Assembly (NCBI GenBank): GCA_025210735.1
Contig: JAOARD010000001.1
Span: 62,001-126,000 of the forward strand
Reading direction: 5' to 3'
Source: Bacteroidales bacterium
Lineage (GTDB): Bacteria; Bacteroidota; Bacteroidia; Bacteroidales; UBA6680
DNA length: 64,000 bases
Shown here: positions 37,945-46,754 of the stretch, in pieces
Position numbering within the stretch: the first letter of the stretch is position 1
How the letters are laid out: each line of letters begins with the position of its first letter
The notes under the pieces: model-generated
Databases searched by the model: none
What the model saw: the letters and a program-made list of their open reading frames with translations, nothing else
What the model was told of the DNA's origin: nothing
Program-made: the position numbers and the translations under genes

Positions 37945-38934
37945 ATGGCTTTTATAAATAGTATTGCATACTACCTACCTCAAAAGGAGCTTACAAATAG
38001 CGATATTGATAAAATATTCCCGGAACTGAATATTAATAAGATTGCGAAAAAAATAGGTATTGAGAAAAGACATATAGCTGCAGAAGATGAAACAGCTTCT
38101 GATATGGCATTTATGGCAGCTGAGAAAGTACTCAAAGATTATGATAAGAGTAAAATAGATTTTGTTCTGTTTTGTACACAGAGCCCGGACTACTATTTAC
38201 CAACATCTGCATGTATATTGCAGGATAGGTTAGGGCTTAAGAATATTGGTGCATTAGACTTTAATTTGGGTTGTTCTGGTTACATATATGGTTTGGCAAT
38301 GGCAAAAGGACTTATTGCAGCAAATATTGCAAATAATGTGCTGCTATTAACCGGAGAGACATATTCAAAACATATGCATTCGGGAGATAAAGCAAATGTC
38401 TCGATATTTGGAGATGGCGCATCTGCTACAATTGTAGAGAGAGGATCAGAAAATATTGGTGAGTTTGAGTTAGGAACCGATGGTAGTGGATTTGGTAATT
38501 TGATTGTAAAGAATGGTGCATTCAGAAACCATAAAGAGGATAACCCTGAGCAGAAGTCGTATGGGACGGATAATACTTATGATGATAACCATCTGTATAT
38601 GAATGGTCCGGAGATCTTTAATTTTACTATTGATAAGGTGCCGGAATGTATTAATAATACGCTCATAAAGAATAATATATCAATTGAGGATATTGACTAT
38701 TTTATCTTCCATCAGGCAAACAAGTATATGCTTAATCATTTAAGAATGAAGCTTGATATTTCTAAAGGTAAATTTTATAACAACCTGAGCGATACAGGTA
38801 ATACAGTATCAGCAACAATACCTGTGGCATTAAAAAGAGCTATTGATTCAGGAGATGTTAAGAGTGGAGATAAGGTGATGCTTGTAGGATTTGGTGTAGG
38901 TTTATCGTGGGGGGCGACAGTTATTACACTTTAA
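37945..38934 (+). CDS. Ketoacyl-ACP synthase III-like enzyme (second FabH paralogue)
   Basis: A 329-residue thiolase-fold enzyme that condenses an acyl-CoA with malonyl-ACP. The Cys-His-Asn triad is complete: Cys110 in NLGCSGYIYGL, the His in FHQANKYML and the Asn in SDTGNTVSATIP. It is distinct from the housekeeping fabH in this window (56193-57194), which sits in the plsX operon. Next to it lie an acyl carrier protein, a polysaccharide-deacetylase-like protein and an AAC(3)-like acyltransferase, all same strand with short gaps. It probably makes a special acyl-ACP rather than primes bulk fatty acid synthesis. Confidence 0.9.
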   Translation: MAFINSIAYYLPQKELTNSDIDKIFPELNINKIAKKIGIEKRHIAAEDETASDMAFMAAEKVLKDYDKSKIDFVLFCTQSPDYYLPTSACILQDRLGLKNIGALDFNLGCSGYIYGLAMAKGLIAANIANNVLLLTGETYSKHMHSGDKANVSIFGDGASATIVERGSENIGEFELGTDGSGFGNLIVKNGAFRNHKEDNPEQKSYGTDNTYDDNHLYMNGPEIFNFTIDKVPECINNTLIKNNISIEDIDYFIFHQANKYMLNHLRMKLDISKGKFYNNLSDTGNTVSATIPVALKRAIDSGDVKSGDKVMLVGFGVGLSWGATVITL

Positions 38935-38986
38935 TTACTTAGTTGTAAGTTGTTTATTTATAATATTTAATAAATAGAATTTATAT

Positions 38987-39220
38987 ATGAAAACACAGGA
39001 GTTTATTGATTTAATTGTAGAGGAGCTTGAGATAGAAGATAATGTAATTACGGAGAGCACAACACTGGACTCAATAGAGGAGTGGGATTCAATGGCAGAA
39101 CTGGTTATAATTAGTATTGCCGATAGTAAGTTCGATGTAAAGCTTAAATCTAAAGATATATCTGCATTTAAGACTATTCATGATATAATGAATGGTATTG
39201 GACTGGATAAGTTTGAGTAG
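38987..39220 (+). CDS. Acyl carrier protein (dedicated)
   Basis: A 77-residue acidic four-helix protein. The phosphopantetheine attachment motif is EEWDSMAEL (Ser near residue 36), a DSM variant of the usual DSL. Such variants are typical of ACPs in special acylation or surface-glycan loci rather than of the fatty-acid ACP. It lies 52 bases after the ketoacyl synthase and 13 before the deacetylase gene. Confidence 0.92.
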   Translation: MKTQEFIDLIVEELEIEDNVITESTTLDSIEEWDSMAELVIISIADSKFDVKLKSKDISAFKTIHDIMNGIGLDKFE

Positions 39221-39233
39221 AAAATAATCTGTT

Positions 39234-40301
39234 ATGATAAAGGTACTGCTCACATTTGACTATGAACCTCCATTAGGAGGTTTTAAATCGGCACATAAAG
39301 CCTTGTTTGATCCTACAGAAAAGATTATTAATCTCGCTTCAGAGAAAAAAGTTCCGTTGGTTCTGTTTGCTGATGTATGTTCTTTACAGCGTTATAAAGA
39401 GTGGGATTATGAAGGTTATTATAAACCATTTGTAGATCAGATTAAAAAGGCTGTTTCACTTAAACATGATGTTCAATTACATCTGCATCCGCATTGGCTT
39501 ACATCAGAGTTTAATGATGGAAAGTATATACCATCAAAAGATTTTTCATTAAGCGATTTTAAAACCGAGAAAAAAGGATATACTATTCCCGGAATAGTAA
39601 GTAAAGGAGTTGATATTCTTAAGGATATATGTTCTTCTGTTGATTCAGAATATCGCTGTGTTGCATATAGAGCAGGAGGGTATAGAATAGCATCTGCAAC
39701 AAGTGATATTGTATCTGCAATGTTAGATAATGATATAAAAGTGGATAGCTCTGTAATCTCAGGGTTCTTTAGTAAGTCAGAACTCTACACAACTAACTTT
39801 CCAAAAGTTAAACGTAATCACTGGTATATATCGTCTGATCAGGATTTGTTTGATGCTGCTGAAAGTGGACTGTTAGAGATTCCAATAACATCAAAACCTG
39901 TTGGAATCAATGGTATCTTATCCAGACGAATTCGTAAAATGAGATATAAAAAGGAGTTGAAGGAGAGAAGTTATAATAATACCGGCAGAGGATTTCATGA
40001 TGGCAACTATTCACTATCTCTTAAAGAGAAGATAAAGATGATTACAAATCCGGTAAGATTAACATTTGATTCAAGCTATATGGGAGTTAAAGATCTTGCA
40101 GGAATAGTATCGCATAGCATTAAATATAATTCTGATAATAGTGGTGATACATACATTACTGCAATAAGTCATCCAAAGAGTATGGGGAATTATCATATAT
40201 CACTAATGGGCGATTTTATAGATTATATGAGAGAGCAATATGCCGGAGAAATAGAATTTGTTACATATCAGACACTTTTTAATGATAAAGGTAATTTATA
40301 A
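39234..40301 (+). CDS. Polysaccharide-deacetylase-like protein
   Basis: A 355-residue protein with the NodB-type barrel features. These are LLTFDYEPP near the N-terminus (catalytic and metal-binding Asp), HDVQLHLHPHW near residue 80 (metal-binding His pair) and AYRAGGYRI near residue 140. The family removes N-acetyl groups from amino sugars or related amides. There is no signal peptide, so it works inside the cell. It lies between an ACP gene and an N-acyltransferase gene and may expose an amine that is then re-acylated. Confidence 0.8.
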   Translation: MIKVLLTFDYEPPLGGFKSAHKALFDPTEKIINLASEKKVPLVLFADVCSLQRYKEWDYEGYYKPFVDQIKKAVSLKHDVQLHLHPHWLTSEFNDGKYIPSKDFSLSDFKTEKKGYTIPGIVSKGVDILKDICSSVDSEYRCVAYRAGGYRIASATSDIVSAMLDNDIKVDSSVISGFFSKSELYTTNFPKVKRNHWYISSDQDLFDAAESGLLEIPITSKPVGINGILSRRIRKMRYKKELKERSYNNTGRGFHDGNYSLSLKEKIKMITNPVRLTFDSSYMGVKDLAGIVSHSIKYNSDNSGDTYITAISHPKSMGNYHISLMGDFIDYMREQYAGEIEFVTYQTLFNDKGNL

Positions 40302-41154
40302 TATACTTCAGGTAGTTTTGCCTAAAAACAAGGTGAAACGTATCAAAAAACAGTATAATAGAGCAAAGAAAGGTATTCTGGGTAGAAACAGGTTTAAGGA
40401 TGTTGAGGATGTTCTTTGTAACAGAATGGGAATAAAAAAGGGTGATACAGTTTTTGTACACTCCTCAATAGAGAAACTGAATATAAACTTTGAACCATCT
40501 GAGGTTTTTAAGCTTTTGCTTGATATTGTTGGTGAAGAGGGTACTTTACTCTTTCCTTGTTGGCATTTTAAAACAAGGGCAGAGGAGTATTTTTCAAAAC
40601 CGCATAAAACATTTAATGTTAGAAGAACACGTTCAAAGATGGGATACCTTACTGAGTTTGCGCGTCTGCAAACCTATTCGGTAAGAAGTCTGCACCCAAC
40701 AAATTCAATTGTTGCAGTAGGTAAGCATGCTGAAATTATTATAAAAGAACATCATAAAGATATTTATCCTTGCGGAAATTATAGTCCGTTTTACAGAATG
40801 ATGAATTATGATGCTAAGATTATTGGTTTAGGTGTAGATGTGGATAATATGTCGTTTCTGCATTGTGTTGAGGATGTTGAGAACGAAACCTTTCCTTTAG
40901 AAACAAGAAAGGATAAGGTTTACTCAGAGCCGGTTATTGATATAGATGGAAAAGAGACTTTTGTTGATGTTCTTGTGCCTTCAGATAAAATATCAGACAG
41001 AAATCCAAGACAGTTCTTTACAAGACATGTATCAGAAAATATCTGCAACAGATTTAAAATTAGAGGAGCAGAGTTTTTTTGTGCAGATTCTGTAAAATTA
41101 TATGATAAACTATCTGAGCTTCATAAAAGAGGTATTACAATATATAATTTGTAA
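40282..41154 (+). CDS. AAC(3)-family N-acyltransferase
   Basis: A 290-residue member of the aminoglycoside 3-N-acetyltransferase fold. Family blocks are GDTVFVHSSIEKL, LLDIVGEEGTLLFPCWHF, RRTRSKMGYLTEFARL and LHPTNSIVAVGKHAE. The start is taken at the ATG at 40282 (MIKVIYNILQVV), overlapping the deacetylase gene by 20 bases; an earlier ATG would overlap by 44. In non-resistance settings these enzymes acylate amino sugars or peptide antibiotics. The ACP and ketoacyl synthase upstream suggest an acyl donor made locally. I would not call it an antibiotic resistance gene. Confidence 0.85.
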   Translation: MIKVIYNILQVVLPKNKVKRIKKQYNRAKKGILGRNRFKDVEDVLCNRMGIKKGDTVFVHSSIEKLNINFEPSEVFKLLLDIVGEEGTLLFPCWHFKTRAEEYFSKPHKTFNVRRTRSKMGYLTEFARLQTYSVRSLHPTNSIVAVGKHAEIIIKEHHKDIYPCGNYSPFYRMMNYDAKIIGLGVDVDNMSFLHCVEDVENETFPLETRKDKVYSEPVIDIDGKETFVDVLVPSDKISDRNPRQFFTRHVSENICNRFKIRGAEFFCADSVKLYDKLSELHKRGITIYNL

Positions 41155-41179
41155 TTTTGTTGCTTAAAATTATAGCGAT

Positions 41180-42109
41180 TTGGAAAAAGGATTAGTAGTT
41201 AAGTCAACAGGTAGTTGGTATAATGTAAAGAGAGAAGATGGCTCTGTTGTTAAATGTGCAGCAAGAGGTAAATTCAGGATGAAGGGTATACGTAGTACAA
41301 ACCCTATTGCAGTGGGCGATATTGTAGAGTATACTTATGACTCTGTTGCTGAATCAGGTGTAATAAAAACTATTCTTGACAGAAGAAACTACATTATACG
41401 TCGCTCAACAAATCTTAGCAAGGAGTCGCATATTATAGCTTCAAATATAGATCAGGCCCTTCTTTTTGTTACACTTACTAATCCAGTAACCAATATAGAG
41501 TTTGTTGATAGATTTCTTGTTGCTGCTGAAGCATATGGTATTCCTGTAGTAATAGTATTTAACAAGTGCGATCTGTATAATGAAGAGTTAAGAGAGGATT
41601 ATGAATATTACAGACTGTCTTATAAACATGTAGGTTATACATGTATCGAAACCTCTACAGTTACAGGACATAATCTTGATAAACTTAAAGATATAATGCA
41701 AGGTAAGGTTAATCTGCTATCAGGAAATTCAGGTGTTGGTAAATCTACATTAATTAACTCAATTGAACCTGACCTTGATCTTAAAACCTCAGCTATATCT
41801 GATGCTCATCTTAAAGGAAAACATACAACAACATTTGCTGAAATGTTTCCTTTAACAGGTGGTGGCTATATTATTGATACACCTGGTATTAGAGGGTTTG
41901 GAATTGTGCATATTGAACGCGAAGAGGTTTCTCATTTCTTTCCTGAGATATTTAAACTGTCAGAGGGTTGTCAGTACAATAACTGTTTGCACCTTAATGA
42001 GCCTAAATGTGCAGTAAAAGATGCTTATGAGAATGGATTAATGCCCCCATTCAGATACGAGAGCTATGTAAGTATTCTTATGAATGACGATAATAAATAC
42101 CGACAATAA
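41180..42109 (+). CDS. rsgA: Ribosome small-subunit GTPase RsgA
   Basis: A 309-residue circularly permuted GTPase that checks maturation of the 30S subunit. It has an N-terminal OB fold (KSTGSWYNVKREDGSVVKC), then the permuted motifs NKCD (G4), GNSGVGKSTLIN (G1) and DTPGIRGF (G3). A C-terminal zinc-binding site follows (CQYNNCLHLNEPKC). The start codon is TTG at 41180: the frame has a stop 13 bases upstream and the first ATG would remove the OB-fold start. A weak start codon may limit its expression. Confidence 0.95.
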   Translation: MEKGLVVKSTGSWYNVKREDGSVVKCAARGKFRMKGIRSTNPIAVGDIVEYTYDSVAESGVIKTILDRRNYIIRRSTNLSKESHIIASNIDQALLFVTLTNPVTNIEFVDRFLVAAEAYGIPVVIVFNKCDLYNEELREDYEYYRLSYKHVGYTCIETSTVTGHNLDKLKDIMQGKVNLLSGNSGVGKSTLINSIEPDLDLKTSAISDAHLKGKHTTTFAEMFPLTGGGYIIDTPGIRGFGIVHIEREEVSHFFPEIFKLSEGCQYNNCLHLNEPKCAVKDAYENGLMPPFRYESYVSILMNDDNKYRQ

Positions 42110-42244
42110 TCTTTTGATTTATAATACTTTTTTCCGTAACTTAATTATCAATTAGCGTTTAATTTAATCAATATAATACTATTGAGCCATTATGCGCTAA
42201 ATATTGTATTCTGCTAATTAAAAGGAGTTGATAAATTGGTAGAT

Positions 42245-42252
42245 TACTTTTG
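42245..42252 (+). promoter_or_regulatory. Candidate -7 element of the hybrid kinase gene
   Basis: TACTTTTG matches TAnnTTTG, 32 bases before the ATG at 42284; the nearest TTG upstream is at 14 bases, closer than usual. Confidence 0.3.
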
Positions 42253-42283
42253 TCTAATATAGTTCGGGAAAAATTATTATCAG

Positions 42284-45073
42284 ATGAAGAAAAGGACTGT
42301 AGCAATTGTAATAATTTCGGTAACTGTTTTTACTGTAGGTGTTATAGTGTCTTTAGGCTTCTATAATCATCGTCTTAAGGCAATGGTCAGAAGTATATCT
42401 GTTCAGGGAGAGAACTGTGCTGAGATTGCATATGGCAGAATAAACGATATGAAATCTGATGCAAAAATGTTTATTCCCAATAATCAAAATCATAGTCTTC
42501 ATAATCATTCAGATTCTCTTAAGCTTAAGATTTTTCTTACAACCTATTCTGATCTGCTTAAGGAGGTTTCAATAATTAACCCCAATGGAATTGGAAATAG
42601 TTACTCTGTAACCTCAGATAATCTGCTGAAAACTGTGCCATACAATATTTCAAGTCAATCTGATTTGTCGAAGAATAAACATTGTTATAAGGTAGATCTT
42701 ATCTCAGATGATTCGGGTTCTGTTACTGCCTGGTTAAGATTAGAAGAGTATCTGTTTTCTGTTCTTGACAGATTTTATGTTGGAGAGGGAATATATAAAT
42801 GGATAGTAACACCGGGTGGCGATGCTATTTTGTCAACATCGCGAACTACAGTTATAAAAGTAGATAATGAGGATTATATTAATAACCTTATAGTAAACGG
42901 AAATAAGGAGGTATTTACTCATACAATTGAGAATAGTAACGGACGGAGATTTAAGTTGCTGTCATCATGTGTTCCTGTAGATTTTTACGGAAACAGATTT
43001 GCTCTGATTTTTTCATTTAACCAGAATGCAATATTCTACTCTGTGTTTGAAGAGAGCTTGATTCTTAGTCTGTTTCTTGCTTTGGTAATATCTATAATGA
43101 TAATTGTTATGTTTAATCTGTTAAAGCATAAGAAAAGTCATGAGGAGGTGCTGAAGAGATCAGAAAATGAACTTGGACGAATATCTGATATTTTACCTAT
43201 AGGGATTATATTCTTAGATAGAAGAGGGGCTATTGCATATGCCAATGGTTTTGCAGTAGATTACTTTGGGTTTGATAGTTTTGACAAGTTTAAAAGTGAG
43301 TTTTCGTTGTCAGATATTGTACCTTATTATGTAAGCTCAGATGAGGCATCAGATAAACATCTGTATGTTAAACGAAATGGTAGCGAAATATACTTTATAA
43401 AGAGTGATGTAAAGCTTACAACAACAGGTGTTTATGATCTGTTGATATCTATTGTTGATGTTACTGAGATAGAAGAGGGTCGGAAACGAGAGATTGCAGA
43501 GAATAGTGCTAAGAGTGAGTTTCTTGCAAAGATGAGTCATGAGATAAGAACTCCACTTACCGGAATAATTGGACTGACAGAGAATTTGTTACTAAATCAG
43601 TTTCCTGACAAACAACAGGCAGATTTAGAAACGGTAAAGCATTCAGCTGATATGCTTTTGTCAATACTAAATGATATTCTGGATTTGAGTAAGATAGAGG
43701 CTGGTAAAATGATTCTTGAAGAGATTCCGTTTAATCTTGATGATGAAATAGAGGATACTATAAACCTATTTCAACCTAAACTTTTTGAGAAGCAGATAAT
43801 GCTTTCTAAAACAGTTCAGTATGATATACCATTAAACTATATTGGAGATCCTTACAGATTAAAGCAGATACTTAATAATGTTATTAGTAATGCTGTAAAA
43901 TTTACAGAATATGGTAAGCTCTCAATAAAGGTATCTATTGATGAAATAGTAAATGATTATGCTGTATTAACATTCTTAATATTAGATAGTGGTATTGGTA
44001 TATCAAAGAAGAAAATAGAGGAGATATTTAACTCGTATGTTCAGGAAGATAATTCAGTATCGCGTATTTATGGAGGAACAGGTTTAGGTGTGTCTATATC
44101 TAAACAACTGGTTGAGATGATGGGGGGGAGTATAAGTATATCAAGCCCTTCCGGTATATCTGATGATGCTAAAAATCCGGGAACAAAGGTGCAGTTCTCT
44201 GTAAAGCTATTTATTGACAGACCACGTGTTAAGAGTTTTGAATTCGATTTACCTGAAAAAGGTAGTGATATTGGAGTAATGTTGCTTACAAGTCAGAACA
44301 GGGTTGCTGATAAGTATATAAGATGTTTTAACAGGTTTGGTATTACAAGAATAACTGCGCTTGATCCGGATGTTGGTGTAATTGAGTTGAAACGCAGATT
44401 AGTAAAGGATAAAAATATGTATCATATAGTGGTTGTAATGGATTCTGTTGATGTAGACGGGTTTGAGAAAGCCTATCTTTTGCATGAGCAGGAGTTGTCT
44501 GATCACTTTATAGTATTTATGATAAGTTCCAGTCCCGGAACCAGAAACCTTATTTTATCACGTAAATTAGGTGTTGATTATCTGTATAAAGAGCCGTTTG
44601 AGTTTAACGAAATTATTGATGTACTAAAATCGGTTTATCAATTTAGTATGTTATCTGAACAAGAAAACGCATGTGATATGACTTTACCAAAACACCTTAA
44701 AATTCTGGTTGCAGAAGACAATATTATTAATCAAAAAGTTGCGATATCGTTGCTGTCATCGCTTGGTTATAATGATGTAGAGATTGCAAATAATGGCGAA
44801 GAAGCTGTTGACATGGTTAACAGAAAAGCTTATGATATTATATTTATGGATATAATTATGCCTGAAATGGATGGAATAACGGCCACAAAAGAGATAAGAG
44901 CAAAAGGTATAGAAATCCCTATAGTTGCAATGTCTGCAAATGTGAGAGATAAGGATATTAAAGAGGCTTTAAAGAATAAGATGAATGGTTATCTTACTAA
45001 ACCAGCATCAAAGGATAGTATAAAAGAGTTTATTCAACAGTGGTTTTCAGATGATAAAACAGTTATAGAATAA
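42284..45073 (+). CDS. Hybrid sensor histidine kinase / response regulator
   Basis: A 929-residue membrane protein. Transmembrane helices at about residues 8-26 and 262-285 bracket a large periplasmic sensor. A PAS domain (about 300-390) leads to the kinase with His419 in FLAKMSHEIRTPLTG, then NNVISNAVKFT, DSGIGIS and GGTGLGVSISKQL. Next comes a degenerate receiver (about 665-790), which keeps VVVMDSVDVDG but lacks the acidic pocket. The C-terminal receiver is intact (LVAEDNIINQ, phosphorylated Asp856 in FMDIIMPEMDG, Lys in TKPA). This resembles a phosphorelay kinase of the BarA type. There is no DNA-binding domain and no adjacent regulator. Confidence 0.93.
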   Translation: MKKRTVAIVIISVTVFTVGVIVSLGFYNHRLKAMVRSISVQGENCAEIAYGRINDMKSDAKMFIPNNQNHSLHNHSDSLKLKIFLTTYSDLLKEVSIINPNGIGNSYSVTSDNLLKTVPYNISSQSDLSKNKHCYKVDLISDDSGSVTAWLRLEEYLFSVLDRFYVGEGIYKWIVTPGGDAILSTSRTTVIKVDNEDYINNLIVNGNKEVFTHTIENSNGRRFKLLSSCVPVDFYGNRFALIFSFNQNAIFYSVFEESLILSLFLALVISIMIIVMFNLLKHKKSHEEVLKRSENELGRISDILPIGIIFLDRRGAIAYANGFAVDYFGFDSFDKFKSEFSLSDIVPYYVSSDEASDKHLYVKRNGSEIYFIKSDVKLTTTGVYDLLISIVDVTEIEEGRKREIAENSAKSEFLAKMSHEIRTPLTGIIGLTENLLLNQFPDKQQADLETVKHSADMLLSILNDILDLSKIEAGKMILEEIPFNLDDEIEDTINLFQPKLFEKQIMLSKTVQYDIPLNYIGDPYRLKQILNNVISNAVKFTEYGKLSIKVSIDEIVNDYAVLTFLILDSGIGISKKKIEEIFNSYVQEDNSVSRIYGGTGLGVSISKQLVEMMGGSISISSPSGISDDAKNPGTKVQFSVKLFIDRPRVKSFEFDLPEKGSDIGVMLLTSQNRVADKYIRCFNRFGITRITALDPDVGVIELKRRLVKDKNMYHIVVVMDSVDVDGFEKAYLLHEQELSDHFIVFMISSSPGTRNLILSRKLGVDYLYKEPFEFNEIIDVLKSVYQFSMLSEQENACDMTLPKHLKILVAEDNIINQKVAISLLSSLGYNDVEIANNGEEAVDMVNRKAYDIIFMDIIMPEMDGITATKEIRAKGIEIPIVAMSANVRDKDIKEALKNKMNGYLTKPASKDSIKEFIQQWFSDDKTVIE

Positions 45074-45094
45074 ACTCTTAATTGATTTGTTTAA

Positions 45095-45787
45095 TTACCG
45101 TTGCAATAATATTCCAACACCTAATCCGATATAAGAGTTAGTGTTGTAGTTTTTGCTTATAGGCAGACTATTGTCAGATGGAGTATCTTTAGTTATATCT
45201 CCAAAGCTATTATAGTAACTTAACTCAATAAACATACCCATTTCAAATTTATAACCAAATGATATTCTACCTCCAACATCAAATCTGTTAAGAGATTCTG
45301 TTACAGATTCATTCTCGAAATATGTAAAGTTACCTTTGTATTTATGATATCCTTTGGCTGATACAAGAAAATTTACCTGAGGCCCTAAAGCAGCGTAAAA
45401 ATTACTCAAATCAAACCGAACCTGTATTGGAAGTGATATATAGTGAAATCTGTAATTTACATTTTCGCTTTTAATTGCTGCCGGAGGGTTTGCGTTATCA
45501 ACACTTGAACCATAATAAGCATATGAAGGAGAAACTATAAGGTATGCATCCTGGGCAAACTGATATGAACCAACCATACCAAGTTCTGTTCCAAACTTGA
45601 ATTTTCCGGCATTGGCATTGAATTTTCCGTATACATTAGATGCTCCGAATGTTACCTTTGCCCCATAAAGCATTGTTCCTATCCTCTGTTTGCTTCTAAA
45701 AGATCTGCGCCTTCTCTTTTTTGCCATGGCATCAGTTGCAATTGATAGCAGAATAGATATTATTAGTAGCGTAGCTATTTTTTTCAT
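45095..45787 (-). CDS. Outer-membrane beta-barrel protein (PorT-like fold)
   Basis: A 230-residue protein with a signal peptide (about residues 1-22, ending TDAMA), then a basic stretch (KKRRRRSFRSKQR). A small barrel follows with alternating hydrophobic strands and many Gly/Tyr (YGAKVTFGASNVYGKF, RFDLSNFYAALGPQVNFLVS, RISFGYKFEMGMFIELSYYN). The pattern is that of the outer-membrane beta-barrel (PF13568) group. The role is unknown. It is convergent with the hybrid kinase gene, with 21 bases between stops. Confidence 0.8.
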   Translation of the reverse strand: MKKIATLLIISILLSIATDAMAKKRRRRSFRSKQRIGTMLYGAKVTFGASNVYGKFNANAGKFKFGTELGMVGSYQFAQDAYLIVSPSYAYYGSSVDNANPPAAIKSENVNYRFHYISLPIQVRFDLSNFYAALGPQVNFLVSAKGYHKYKGNFTYFENESVTESLNRFDVGGRISFGYKFEMGMFIELSYYNSFGDITKDTPSDNSLPISKNYNTNSYIGLGVGILLQR

Positions 45788-45912
45788 ATACAGATCGCTT
45801 TAAATTAAAAATAGTTTCTGAGGCTATATAATTATTAACCCTTATAAATAACAAATTGTTTAATTATTACTTACACTTTATTATGTATAAAGAGCAATTC
45901 TGGTGTCTTTTG

Positions 45913-45942
45913 CAAATATAATCATATATTATCGGCAACCAA
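45913..45942 (-). promoter_or_regulatory. Promoter of the outer-membrane barrel gene
   Basis: On the minus strand TTG (45942-45940), a 19-base spacer and TATATTTG (45920-45913) fit the Bacteroidota promoter; the leader is about 120 bases. Confidence 0.6.
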
Positions 45943-46033
45943 TATACAAAATTGATATGTTAACTTTAATTGATATTGTTTTAATATTTTGTGTAACTTA
46001 ATAGAGATATTTAAAACTTAAAACAAATGTGCT

Positions 46034-46723
46034 ATGATAGAGTTAACAGGTCATATAACAAAGCTGGAAAAGCTGATAACGTTATCTGCAAATATCCTTC
46101 CTAATACAATGGTTCTGGAGAATGAAGAACCATATCCGGGATATCACAATAGTGCATTCCCTAACTCTTTGGTTCCTCAATCTGTTTTTCTTATTACCCA
46201 AGACAGGTGTTCAATGGAGAAGGTTTATAGAGCAACTGAAAAGGTTAAAGAGTGCATATCATATAGCTTTCAGGCTACACCGTGTACTATAATGTATAAT
46301 CATGTTAAGTATGACGGAATTCGTATAAAGTATATTGATGATATATCAAGGGTTGAAGATTTGCAGAAGAGATATCAGGTAAATGGCATATTCTTCAGGA
46401 AGTATAAAAAGATAGATGGACAGGCGTATATAAGGGTGAAAAAACCATTTATGTTAGATGATTTTTGCGATGATGACTATAAATCGTCAGTAAGAGATAA
46501 TAAGTGGTTTATTTGCCTTGAAAAGGAGATTGAATTTGATGAGTTTGATCAGATAACCCGACATGTAAAGAATAATGTGATTAATAATAATTTTGATGCT
46601 GCTCTGGTCTCTGTATTTAAATCGTATTCAGTTATAGATATGGTAAGAATTGTAGGGGAGATGTCAGAGAAAGATATTCTGGAGATAAAGAGTGTTTATA
46701 ATCGTGAGATAATGAAGTTATAA
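46034..46723 (+). CDS. Protein of unknown function
   Basis: A 229-residue soluble protein without signal peptide or transmembrane segment. I do not recognise the family. Notable parts are YPGYHNSAFPNSLVPQSVFL near residue 35, CISYSFQATPCTIMYNHVKY near residue 75, and an acidic middle (LDDFCDDDY). The base composition is like its neighbours. It has its own terminator and no operon partner. Confidence 0.65.
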   Translation: MIELTGHITKLEKLITLSANILPNTMVLENEEPYPGYHNSAFPNSLVPQSVFLITQDRCSMEKVYRATEKVKECISYSFQATPCTIMYNHVKYDGIRIKYIDDISRVEDLQKRYQVNGIFFRKYKKIDGQAYIRVKKPFMLDDFCDDDYKSSVRDNKWFICLEKEIEFDEFDQITRHVKNNVINNNFDAALVSVFKSYSVIDMVRIVGEMSEKDILEIKSVYNREIMKL

Positions 46724-46724
46724 A

Positions 46725-46753
46725 AAAAGAGAGATCAACTGATCTCTCTTTTT
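46725..46753. terminator. Terminator between convergent genes
   Basis: AAAAGAGAGATCA pairs with TGATCTCTCTTTT across AC; A and T runs on both sides suit termination in both directions. Confidence 0.88.
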
Positions 46754-46754
46754 T

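Noticed and set aside
40282-41154. Aminoglycoside resistance gene
   Set aside because: The fold is AAC(3)-like, but the gene sits in an acyl-carrier cluster with no resistance or mobility context.
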